Shown: positions 33,047 through 39,722 of the stretch, piece after piece
How positions within the stretch are numbered: position 1 is the stretch's first letter
Layout: every line of letters starts with the position of its first letter
Assembly: GCA_002498845.1 (NCBI GenBank)
Contig: DAJC01000021.1
Span: 1,315 to 42,699, forward strand
Reading direction: 5' to 3'
Length of the DNA: 41,385 bases
DNA from: Thermoplasmatales archaeon UBA509
GTDB taxonomy: Archaea > Thermoplasmatota > Thermoplasmata > Thermoplasmatales > Thermoplasmataceae
Program-made: the position numbers and the translations under genes
Notes under the pieces: model-generated
What the model was told of the DNA's origin: nothing
Databases searched by the model: none
Seen by the model: only the letters and a program-made list of their open reading frames with translations

Positions 33047-34510
33047 ATGCAATCTGATGAACACGATAATCCTGCAACGCCAATTACCGTTGCTTATGGA
33101 GACGGAATAGGCCCGGAAATTATGGAGGCAACACTATCAATAATAATGGCTGGGGGAGCCAGACTGAAGATTGAACCCATTCAGATAGGCGAATCCGTCT
33201 ATCTGAAGGGTATCACCTCAGGTATAGAGCCTTCGGCATGGGAATCACTGAGGAGAACCAGAGTTTTTTTGAAGGCACCAATCACCACGCCTGAAGGAGG
33301 GGGTTTCAAGAGCTTGAACGTTACCATCAGGAAAACTCTCGGGCTTTATGCAAATGTCAGGCAGTGCCCCTCCTATGCGCCACTTGTCTTCACCAAGCAT
33401 CCGAACATGGACGTGGTAATAATCAGGGAAAATGAAGAGGATCTATATGGAGGTATTGAGCACAGGCAGACGGATGAAGTTGTACAATGCCTCAAGCTCA
33501 TATCGAGACCCGGATCTGAGAGACTTATCAGGTATGCCTTTGAATACGCCAGAAGATACGGGCGGCATAAGGTAACCTGCTTCACCAAGGATAACATAAT
33601 GAAAATGACCGATGGCTTATTCCACAAAGTCTTTGACGAGGTATCGAAGGAATACCCGGACATTAAGAGCGAACACTGGATAGTTGACATCGGCGCGGCA
33701 AAGTTGGCTGACACTCCCGAAGATTTTGATGTACTGGTTCTTCCAAATCTTTATGGAGATATTCTTTCTGATGTGGCTGCGCAGATAGCAGGATCGGTTG
33801 GGCTCGCCGGAAGCGCCAATGTGGGGGACGGCATTGCAATGTTTGAAGCCATACACGGATCAGCTCCACGGAGAGCCGGGCAGAATGTTGCGAATCCATC
33901 GGGTCTGCTTCTTGCGGCGGTTCAGATGCTGGTGCACATAGGGCAGGGTAAGGTGGCTGAACGCGTGCATAATGCGTGGCTTAAGACCATCGAGGACGGA
34001 ATTCACACCTACGACATATATGATCCTGAAGTTTCAACTGAAAAGGTTGGAACCAGAGAGTTTGCCGAAGCTGTTATAAGCAGATTGGGGCAGAAGCCAA
34101 CAAAGCTGAAGGCAGTCAGCTATCCGGATAAGCTTCCACCCATTCAGATCACGCTTACACCAGGGAAGAGGCCCGATAAAAAACTTGTTGGTATTGACGT
34201 ATTTCTTGACTGGCAGGGGAATCCGGAAACACTTGGGAAGAGTCTTGAAAAAGTTGCGGGACCTGAGTTCTCACTAACAATGATCACAAACAGGGGAACC
34301 AAGGTATATCCGGGCGGAATGCCAGAAACTTTTTGCGTTGATCACTGGCGCTGCCGGTTCCAACCCCCCGGATCGGCAGAGACTGTATCAGATGAGGATG
34401 TACTTGCACTGTTGACCCGACTTGTCAGGTCAGGGTATCCTCCTGTGAAAACTGAAGGTCTATTCACATTTGATGGGAAACCCGGGTTCTCTCTCGGACA
34501 GGGGCAGTGA
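33047..34510 (+). CDS. icd: NADP-type isocitrate dehydrogenase, Thermus/alphaproteobacterial form
   Basis: A 487-residue beta-decarboxylating dehydrogenase. Family blocks in order: VAYGDGIGPEIMEA, substrate arginines in RKTLGLYANVRQCPSY, VVIIRENEEDLYGGIEHRQT, the helix with TKDNIMKMTDG, VLPNLYGDILSDVAAQIAGS and MFEAIHGSAPR. The total length and the extra C-terminal domain (about 345-487) match the roughly 490-residue Thermus thermophilus-type isocitrate dehydrogenase, not the shorter bacterial or 3-isopropylmalate enzymes. It makes 2-oxoglutarate in the citric acid cycle. ATG 33047 follows a TTG at 33044 in frame; the ATG is preferred. A T-rich terminator follows. Confidence 0.93.
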   Translation: MQSDEHDNPATPITVAYGDGIGPEIMEATLSIIMAGGARLKIEPIQIGESVYLKGITSGIEPSAWESLRRTRVFLKAPITTPEGGGFKSLNVTIRKTLGLYANVRQCPSYAPLVFTKHPNMDVVIIRENEEDLYGGIEHRQTDEVVQCLKLISRPGSERLIRYAFEYARRYGRHKVTCFTKDNIMKMTDGLFHKVFDEVSKEYPDIKSEHWIVDIGAAKLADTPEDFDVLVLPNLYGDILSDVAAQIAGSVGLAGSANVGDGIAMFEAIHGSAPRRAGQNVANPSGLLLAAVQMLVHIGQGKVAERVHNAWLKTIEDGIHTYDIYDPEVSTEKVGTREFAEAVISRLGQKPTKLKAVSYPDKLPPIQITLTPGKRPDKKLVGIDVFLDWQGNPETLGKSLEKVAGPEFSLTMITNRGTKVYPGGMPETFCVDHWRCRFQPPGSAETVSDEDVLALLTRLVRSGYPPVKTEGLFTFDGKPGFSLGQGQ

Positions 34511-34549
34511 ACCTTTTCAAATCCCTTTGATCTCAGACACATCCACCTG

Positions 34550-34563
34550 TTTTTCTTATTTTT
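34550..34563 (+). terminator. T-rich terminator after icd
   Basis: Two T5 runs (34550-34554 and 34559-34563) separated by four bases occur about 40 bases after the icd stop. Confidence 0.5.
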
Positions 34564-34783
34564 AATAAAAGTACTCTAAGGGATGTGGAACCCCAACAGG
34601 CATCCAAAATGATCAATTGCATAAACCATTTCTTGAAGTGATAAAACCCATGTGATGCAAAGATTCAATGCTGCAAAGTACGAAGAGATCATGGAATTAT
34701 GTAATGCATATCAAAGCGTGAAGTGGGTTTTTCCTTTGAAAGAAAAGCCGCAGAACAGTGGAAAAACTTGACTTTATATTGAG

Positions 34784-34789
34784 AAAAAA
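34784..34789 (-). terminator. T6 terminator of the eL41-tRNA-Trp unit
   Basis: On the minus strand a T6 run lies 16 bases after the 3' end of the tRNA, consistent with termination of the primary transcript. Confidence 0.55.
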
Positions 34790-34804
34790 TGTGCGTGTGG
34801 CTAG

Positions 34805-34946
34805 TGGGAGCACTGGGATTCGAACCCAGATCTACGGGTCTCTTCCTGGTTCATAGTTCCAGTCACTCATCACAAATTCAGGTGACCCATAGTTAATCAT
34901 AACCTGACTGGAGCCCGCTAGGATGGCCTGATTACCCCATGCTCCC
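34805..34946 (-). tRNA. tRNA-Trp (anticodon CCA) with a 68-nt intron
   Basis: On the minus strand the acceptor GGGAGCA (34946-34940) pairs with TGCTCCC (34812-34806), followed by discriminator A73 at 34805; the CCA end is not encoded. The D arm (GGGT ... TCCT), anticodon stem GCGGG / CCCGT, and T arm CTGGG-TTCGAAT-CCCAG all fold. The loop CTCCAG gives anticodon CCA (34911-34909). The intron interrupts the gene after G37, the standard position for archaeal tRNA-Trp. No TATA box precedes the tRNA, and the eL41 stop codon ends one base before its first nucleotide, so it is most likely transcribed with eL41. Confidence 0.95.
34840..34907 (-). ncRNA. tRNA-Trp intron encoding a box C/D guide RNA for C34 and nt 39
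   Basis: The 68-nt intron contains box C ATGATTA (34900-34894), box D' CTGA (34881-34878), box C' GTGATGA (34873-34867) and box D ATGA (34854-34851), closed by GGTT / AACC. The guide before D' (CTATGGGTC) pairs with GACCCGTAG of exon 2 with one G-U, and its fifth base upstream of D' faces nucleotide 39. The guide before D pairs with TCCAGTCA at the exon 1 junction, and its fifth base faces C34. Box C carries U instead of G at position 6 and box D carries A instead of C at position 1, so the k-turn pair changes from G-C to U-A. Splice sites form a bulge-helix-bulge with one C-A mismatch. Haloarchaeal tRNA-Trp introns do the same job. Confidence 0.85.
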
Positions 34947-34947
34947 G

Positions 34948-35055
34948 TTACTCTCTGTTTGCCTTCCGTTCTCTCTTCAGTCTTCGAATTCTCTTTTTTC
35001 TCCATTTCCAGCGCATTTTACCGCGCTTTTTCCAGTCTCTTGAGCTTCTCTTCAA
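34948..35055 (-). CDS. rpl41e: Large-subunit ribosomal protein eL41
   Basis: A 35-residue, very basic protein, too small for ordinary gene finding. The core [19 protein letters not shown] matches eukaryotic eL41 (M-R-x-K-W-R-K-K-R-x-R-R-L-K-R) and the archaeal L41e form, which has the same extra N-terminal DWKKRGK-type segment. The TTG start at 35055 has a GAGGTG site (35066-35061) five bases upstream; the internal ATG at 35016 would give a 22-residue version lacking the archaeal extension. Its stop TAA (34950-34948) is separated from the tRNA-Trp 5' end by one base. eL41 sits at the ribosome subunit interface. Confidence 0.88.
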   Translation of the reverse strand: MKRSSRDWKKRGKMRWKWRKKRIRRLKRERKANRE

Positions 35056-35133
35056 TGTTACACCTCTGAAATTTCTGCAATCCAGTAGTCACTGAACCTA
35101 GATTGAAAGGCAGTGAGTTCTTCCATATCCAAT

Positions 35134-35150
35134 GGTTTTATTTATCTTTA
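35134..35150 (-). promoter_or_regulatory. Probable promoter of the eL41-tRNA-Trp unit
   Basis: TAAAGATAAATAAAACC on the minus strand is the only good TATA-like element upstream of eL41 (start about 35117, leader about 60 bases, then the GAGGTG ribosome-binding site). Nothing similar lies between the eL41 start and the tRNA. Confidence 0.45.
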
Positions 35151-35238
35151 ACCATCCACTGCGTATTTTCTGTGCCCGGAATCTTTGAACGTGCTTGTTC
35201 CGTAATGGTGACCTGTAAAAAACGGACCGGATAACAGA

Positions 35239-35247
35239 ATTTATTTA
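35239..35247 (+). promoter_or_regulatory. TATA-like box of the helical-protein gene
   Basis: ATTTATTTA is centred about 25 bases before the GTG at 35268, which supports the GTG as the true, leaderless start. Confidence 0.55.
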
Positions 35248-35267
35248 CAAAGATTGCCTGATGATCT

Positions 35268-35609
35268 GTGGCAGAAGACATTGAAAGATACCTTAGCAAC
35301 TTCTTCAAGGCAATGCCCTCGGAAGACCTGTATTTTGAGGCTCTTCATGAGATTGTCAAGGACCTTGTGAAGGAATATCTTAAGAGGAAGATAAACCAGA
35401 ATGAAGAGATTAAGAACGAGATAATGAGTATACTTGAAAAGTTCATGGAAAGCAAATTCAAGGAATATGATGCCATGGCAAGGATGGCAAAGGTCACTGC
35501 TGAGATAGGACTCCTCAGCACACCCAGTTCCATAAAGGATGAGGCTGTATCGGATTTTGTAGGCACATTCAGGAAAGAAATCGAAGAGATCATTAAGAAA
35601 ACTTTCTGA
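35268..35609 (+). CDS. Helical conserved hypothetical protein next to PolD small subunit
   Basis: A 113-residue, all-helical protein without a recognised family. It begins at a leaderless GTG (TATA box 25 bases upstream). The sequence is a series of amphipathic, Lys/Glu-rich helices (ALHEIVKDLVKEYLKRKINQ, EIMSILEKFMESKFKEYDAM, DFVGTFRKEIEEIIKKTF) likely to form a helical bundle or coiled coil. There is no membrane segment. It ends one base before the convergent polB stop at 35611. No function is proposed. Confidence 0.7.
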   Translation: MAEDIERYLSNFFKAMPSEDLYFEALHEIVKDLVKEYLKRKINQNEEIKNEIMSILEKFMESKFKEYDAMARMAKVTAEIGLLSTPSSIKDEAVSDFVGTFRKEIEEIIKKTF

Positions 35610-35610
35610 T

Positions 35611-37029
35611 TTATGGACTAGGGTTTTCAAAATTTTTTATTATTGTAGATCGTGAGTGAAGATCGAACATTGTCATTATTGAAGGGTTCGGCGAGAAATT
35701 CATCATCTTCTGGTAATCTGTCTGTGACTGCCAGGTTGATGAGTTCACATACCTCACTCCCCTGTAATTCCCCAGATAGTGCGAATGTATGTGGCCAGTT
35801 ATGAAAATATCCGGAACTTCCTCAATAACATGATAATCATTGGGCGACGGGATCAGGGGTGTCTTTCCACCATACTTAGGGGCAAGATGCCTTCTCTTCA
35901 GCATTTCTTCTATGGCCTTGCCTATGGATGTGTAATTGGCGCCGGGGACAAGCTCTATCATGTCGTTCAGGGACATACCATGATAAAGCAGAACGTTCTT
36001 GCCCTCCAGCTTCAGGTTGAAAGGGTTTGGAAGCATGACGGCATTCTCCGGAAATATTTCCTTCAGCTTTCCGGTGAAATTCGGCTGAGGCTCAGCAAGC
36101 CTGACCACATCGTGATTTCCCGGCATGACGAATATCTGTATGTCCTCCGGGATCTCGCTAAGGTACTCGCCTAGTTTCCCGTATTGTTCAGAGGGGTTAA
36201 TGAGTTCCAGATCATCCTCCTGTCCGGGGTAGACACCAATACCATCAACCACGTCACCGCTGAGAATGAGATATTTCAGGTTTGCTGCTTCCTTGTCTGA
36301 GGACTTTATCCAGTTCAGCAGCCTGCGGAAATCATCCTTCCTGAATGTTTTGGAACCTACATGAATGTCGGATAGTGATGCGACATATACCGGTTCCTTC
36401 CCAGTATCCTCCATGACACGATACGGTATGTCCGGCCTGACAATCTCGTTTGGAAACAGGACAGGTTCTCCTGGCCCCCTGCTGACAGACCCAATCACCC
36501 CGATGACTTCGTCCTGGATGATGAGTTCGTTGGACAGCCCCTTGTCCTTCATTATTATTGCCTGGATGCTGTCGTCCATGTCTTCAAGCAGTACACGCTT
36601 GTGGCCGTTCCTGGTGACATCCACGGATGACACCATGCCAACAATTTTTACCTCGCCGTATGTCTTCTTTGCCGTCCTTATGTCCATGGACCCGCGCATT
36701 GTCCCAGAAAGTGATACGATTTTCCTCAATTTCTCGTACCTGCTCACGAACATCTTCCGGAAGTCCTCAACTGAGCTGTTCACCCTTATGTCCGGCAGGT
36801 TGACTTCATAATCCATTCTCTCCGTTTTCTGTTCACCGCGAATCAGCTTTCTAACAGTCTTGTCATCAATATATCCTGCTGATTCAACCTCCTGCGACAG
36901 GAGCCTTGGTATGAGCGATCCCATGCTCCTTTCCAGTATGATGTTAAGTGCCTGCGGTGAGACAAGAATTCCGTGCTTGTGGAAATACTCCAGGATCGAG
37001 ACTCTGTCGCTGAAAAGCTGATCCGGCAT
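35611..37029 (-). CDS. polB: DNA polymerase D small subunit (DP1) with intact exonuclease motifs
   Basis: A 472-residue small subunit of the archaeal family D DNA polymerase. After an N-terminal helical region and an OB-fold stretch (TYGEVKIVGMVSSVDVTRNG), a calcineurin-like phosphoesterase domain keeps all metal-binding blocks: LSDIHVGSK, LSGDVVDGIG, MPGNHDVVRLAEPQP, LLYHGMSLNDM, TGHIHSHYLGNYRG. DP1 gives the 3'-5' proofreading activity of PolD; the large subunit is not in the window. The frame opens with TTG 37038; ATG 37029 is preferred because a weak TATA-like GTTAAGTAAAC lies about 26 bases upstream. Confidence 0.95.
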   Translation of the reverse strand: MPDQLFSDRVSILEYFHKHGILVSPQALNIILERSMGSLIPRLLSQEVESAGYIDDKTVRKLIRGEQKTERMDYEVNLPDIRVNSSVEDFRKMFVSRYEKLRKIVSLSGTMRGSMDIRTAKKTYGEVKIVGMVSSVDVTRNGHKRVLLEDMDDSIQAIIMKDKGLSNELIIQDEVIGVIGSVSRGPGEPVLFPNEIVRPDIPYRVMEDTGKEPVYVASLSDIHVGSKTFRKDDFRRLLNWIKSSDKEAANLKYLILSGDVVDGIGVYPGQEDDLELINPSEQYGKLGEYLSEIPEDIQIFVMPGNHDVVRLAEPQPNFTGKLKEIFPENAVMLPNPFNLKLEGKNVLLYHGMSLNDMIELVPGANYTSIGKAIEEMLKRRHLAPKYGGKTPLIPSPNDYHVIEEVPDIFITGHIHSHYLGNYRGVRYVNSSTWQSQTDYQKMMNFSPNPSIMTMFDLHSRSTIIKNFENPSP

Positions 37030-37110
37030 GATTGCCAAATAGCCCTAGTTTACTTAACCCTTTAGTGTAATTCCGTTACCCAGTGAACACAATAAGGATT
37101 TATTTTTTAA

Positions 37111-38031
37111 GTGAATGCACATACCGTGTCAAAAGCAGAGGATACCGCGGGCTTCATAGCAATGGCCTCATTCTGGGCCCTGAACTACCCGCTCGTTAAA
37201 TTCGCCATTGTTTACCAATCCTCATTATCACTGCTGTTTTTCCGAATATTCTTCGCAGCCATAGCATCCTTCATAATCTTCAGGAAAGGAATCCACTTCC
37301 CACGTGATCTGGCCACGAACCTGAAGATTCTGGTATTCTCCATTCTTAACCTCATATTTTTCATGGGCTTCTGGTTTGTTGGAGAATCAACGGAAAGTTC
37401 AGCACTTTCATCCATCATAATTTATTCATATCCTGTGATCACCATTGCACTATCGGCATTGCTGCTGGGAGAGAAGCTCTCACGGGCAAGGGTAGCCGGA
37501 ACTGCTGTGGGCTTTGCCGGGCTCATTTTTATCTTCATCCAGCAGCTCTTCATAAGACCCGGACTGGGGCTTGTGCTTCTTATTCTGGCTGCCATCAGCT
37601 GGTCGCTGGCAACAGTATTCTTCCGCAAGTACCTCCTTGAGGTGGGAAGCATGACAGTGAACTCACTGCAGTTTCTATATGCACTCCCCATTGTTGCGGC
37701 AGTGGTTTTTCCATTTCACCTTGTGAACTTTGCGAGGCTGACACCCCAGTTCCTTATCATCATGATATACATGGGGGCCCTGAGCACGTCCGTGGCTTAC
37801 TGGATTTACATGAGGCTCTACACAAAGTATTCCGTGTCGGAAATCTCGGCCTTTTTCTTCACGGTTCCAGCCCTGTCAATAGTTTTCAGCTATTTCATCC
37901 TGAAGGAAAATAACACCCTGTTCACGTATGGTGGGTTTGCGCTCATTGGTGCCGGGATATTCCTGAGTTCCTGGAAGAGCAGGTCTGCCCGCGATGAAAA
38001 AATATTGGAAGCCCCCGGCGAAGAGGTCTGA
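37111..38031 (+). CDS. EamA-family (DMT) transporter
   Basis: A 306-residue membrane protein with ten predicted helices in two EamA repeats. Repeat one includes ASFWALNYPLVKFAIVYQSS and IIYSYPVITIALSALLLGEK; repeat two includes AAISWSLATVFFRKYLLEVG and FTVPALSIVFSYFILKEN. It belongs to the drug/metabolite transporter superfamily; the substrate is unknown. The GTG at 37111 is the first start after the divergent polB gene; the next Met is residue 18, so a shorter form is possible. The C-terminus is cytoplasmic and charged. Confidence 0.9.
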   Translation: MNAHTVSKAEDTAGFIAMASFWALNYPLVKFAIVYQSSLSLLFFRIFFAAIASFIIFRKGIHFPRDLATNLKILVFSILNLIFFMGFWFVGESTESSALSSIIIYSYPVITIALSALLLGEKLSRARVAGTAVGFAGLIFIFIQQLFIRPGLGLVLLILAAISWSLATVFFRKYLLEVGSMTVNSLQFLYALPIVAAVVFPFHLVNFARLTPQFLIIMIYMGALSTSVAYWIYMRLYTKYSVSEISAFFFTVPALSIVFSYFILKENNTLFTYGGFALIGAGIFLSSWKSRSARDEKILEAPGEEV

Positions 38032-38100
38032 TTCTGGACAGCTACAAACAGAGTTGTGCGCTGAATAGTTTTATAGGTTCCTCCCCATGAAGTCCTGAAG

Positions 38101-38718
38101 ATGCAGGAACTACGTGATCTTTGCTCTGAAATATCAATGTGCAAGAAATGTGATCTGTACCTCTCCAGGAAAAATGCTGTATGCGGTTTTGGCAGCGATT
38201 CACCACGCATAATGATAATTGGTGAAGCACCTGGGGCAAAGGAGGATGAGGTGGGAAAACCGTTCGTCGGCAGAAGTGGACAGCTCTTGAACAGGGCACT
38301 TGAATATGCCGGGATTCTTCCCCATGATCTGTATATAACAAATTCTGTGAGATGCAGACCGATGATAGGAAAATCTCCAAAGATGGGCGAAATAAGGCAG
38401 TGTTCTGACTATCTGAAAAAGGAGATTGCTGCACTCAGGCCTCGCATCATGGTTCCAATGGGCAATGCTGCCCTAAAATCAGTATCTCTAATTTTGGGGT
38501 CAAACCTGGGGAAGGTCTCAGAGGTTGAGGGGCGCTTCATGTATCTTTCAGGACATATACTTGCCCCGCAGTACCACCCCGCAGCCATATTGCGGAATCC
38601 CAAAAGGATGGAAAGATTCAAGGACAATTTCGTAAGGATTTTCCGCCTCATGAATGACATACAGGACGGCATAAGCAACAGTGTTCTTGAACTGCATTCC
38701 GTGAAGGTGTTTTACTGA
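38101..38718 (+). CDS. Uracil-DNA glycosylase, family 4 (UDGa)
   Basis: A 205-residue family 4 uracil-DNA glycosylase. Active site motif A IIGEAPGAKEDEVGKPFVGR (residues 40-58) with SGQLLN follows the family consensus, and the C-terminal motif is QYHPAAILRNP (H159). Four cysteines for the [4Fe-4S] cluster are at C14, C17, C85 and C101. The enzyme removes uracil produced by cytosine deamination, important at high temperature. The ATG at 38101 is the first in frame. It lies near polB and not far from NreA, but no operon is formed. Confidence 0.94.
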   Translation: MQELRDLCSEISMCKKCDLYLSRKNAVCGFGSDSPRIMIIGEAPGAKEDEVGKPFVGRSGQLLNRALEYAGILPHDLYITNSVRCRPMIGKSPKMGEIRQCSDYLKKEIAALRPRIMVPMGNAALKSVSLILGSNLGKVSEVEGRFMYLSGHILAPQYHPAAILRNPKRMERFKDNFVRIFRLMNDIQDGISNSVLELHSVKVFY

Positions 38719-38741
38719 ACAGTCAGTGGGTGTAGTCCTGC

Positions 38742-38764
38742 CAGTTAGTCGCCCCCATTAACTG
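38742..38764. repeat. Short inverted repeat in a convergent gap
   Basis: CAGTTA (38742-38747) and TAACTG (38759-38764) are perfect complements with an 11-base loop containing GCCCCC. It lies between the convergent ends of the glycosylase gene and the secreted-protein gene and may be a bidirectional hairpin; no T-run follows, so termination is uncertain. Confidence 0.35.
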
Positions 38765-38811
38765 ATATCATCTGGCTCCAGCATATTATGCCATGAAGAA
38801 TTTGAGAAGGA

Positions 38812-39669
38812 TCAGCGCCTTCTCCTTGCGAAATAGAATGATACCGCTGCACCGATTACGAGAATGGTGGCAATGACGTAGTAAGCTGCTGGAGATGACC
38901 TTGGAGGGGAAGTGACATTAACGTTATTGGAGGACACGACGGCATATCCTGGAGTTGAGATTGTATAGGATGGATCAATGAGCAGTGACACGTTAACATT
39001 TCCTCCACTGAGGCTCCAGGAATAATTGCCAGTTGTTCCTGCGTTGTAACTGAAGGTCGTGGTATTTGTGGCTGCATCATATGTTCTGTTCCACTTTGTC
39101 AGGGAGACCTGAAAGGCAGACAGGTTGAACACGTTCACGCCGGAATTGTTGACCTTGACGATTCCGCTGTAGCTGCCTCCCAGACTCAGACCACTTGTAA
39201 CCTGGAATGATCTCCATGAGAGGTTGGCGCTGTGGTTGCTGAAAATCCCGCTGATATTCATTGCCAGTTCTGCAGAAGTCTGGATGACCATTACCTTATA
39301 TCCGTCTGTAGTTGAGTTGGAAACGCTGCTGACTAAGCTGTATGATAGATTCTGAAGCACAGCTTTACTGTCCCTTTCCTGAATGGAAGCATTTACCGCT
39401 TTGAAAGCCGTTGAATTATCTGAAATATATCCATTATATGAGGAATTCTCCGGCAAAATTCCTGATACAACAGCCAGCAGGGATGATAATAAAGTGGATG
39501 ATTCTGAAACATTTACTGTCAGTGTTGAATTGAAATAGGCGTTCACAGTTGCGCTATCATTATCTGGATTCAACATAACTGTAACGGAAGTTGCGTTGAC
39601 TGCAGGCACCAGAAGGATTGCCACGGCAATCACGGCAAGTGCAGCAATAGCCACGGGTTTTTTCATCAT
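38812..39669 (-). CDS. Secreted, C-terminally membrane-anchored surface protein
   Basis: A 285-residue extracytoplasmic protein. It begins with a cleavable-looking signal peptide (MMKKPVAIAALAVIAVAILL, then VPAVNA, residues 1-26) and ends with a single helix (YYVIATILVIGAAVSFYFAR) and a RRRR stop-transfer. The ectodomain is rich in Ser, Asn and Thr with more than a dozen N-x-S/T sites, so it is probably heavily N-glycosylated. Predicted beta strands with hydrophobic-polar alternation suggest a beta-sandwich. No family is recognised. A double ATG is present; the first is used. Confidence 0.8.
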   Translation of the reverse strand: MMKKPVAIAALAVIAVAILLVPAVNATSVTVMLNPDNDSATVNAYFNSTLTVNVSESSTLLSSLLAVVSGILPENSSYNGYISDNSTAFKAVNASIQERDSKAVLQNLSYSLVSSVSNSTTDGYKVMVIQTSAELAMNISGIFSNHSANLSWRSFQVTSGLSLGGSYSGIVKVNNSGVNVFNLSAFQVSLTKWNRTYDAATNTTTFSYNAGTTGNYSWSLSGGNVNVSLLIDPSYTISTPGYAVVSSNNVNVTSPPRSSPAAYYVIATILVIGAAVSFYFARRRR

Positions 39670-39722
39670 TCCATGCTAATTGAATTCTGGAATATAAACA
39701 GATGGAAAGGGATTTTTTCCCT

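Larger units (their letters stand above)
34511..34804. other. Intergenic region between icd and tRNA-Trp
   Basis: This 294-bp stretch holds the icd terminator, a T6 terminator for the tRNA on the minus strand (34789-34784), and one 38-codon open frame (34655-34771, +) with no good ribosome-binding site or TATA box. I find no RNA gene or mobile element remnant that can be defended here. Confidence 0.4.

Noticed and set aside
34655..34771. 38-codon frame between icd and tRNA-Trp
   Set aside because: No TATA box or ribosome-binding site is evident and the product resembles nothing I know. A degenerate gene fragment is possible but cannot be supported.
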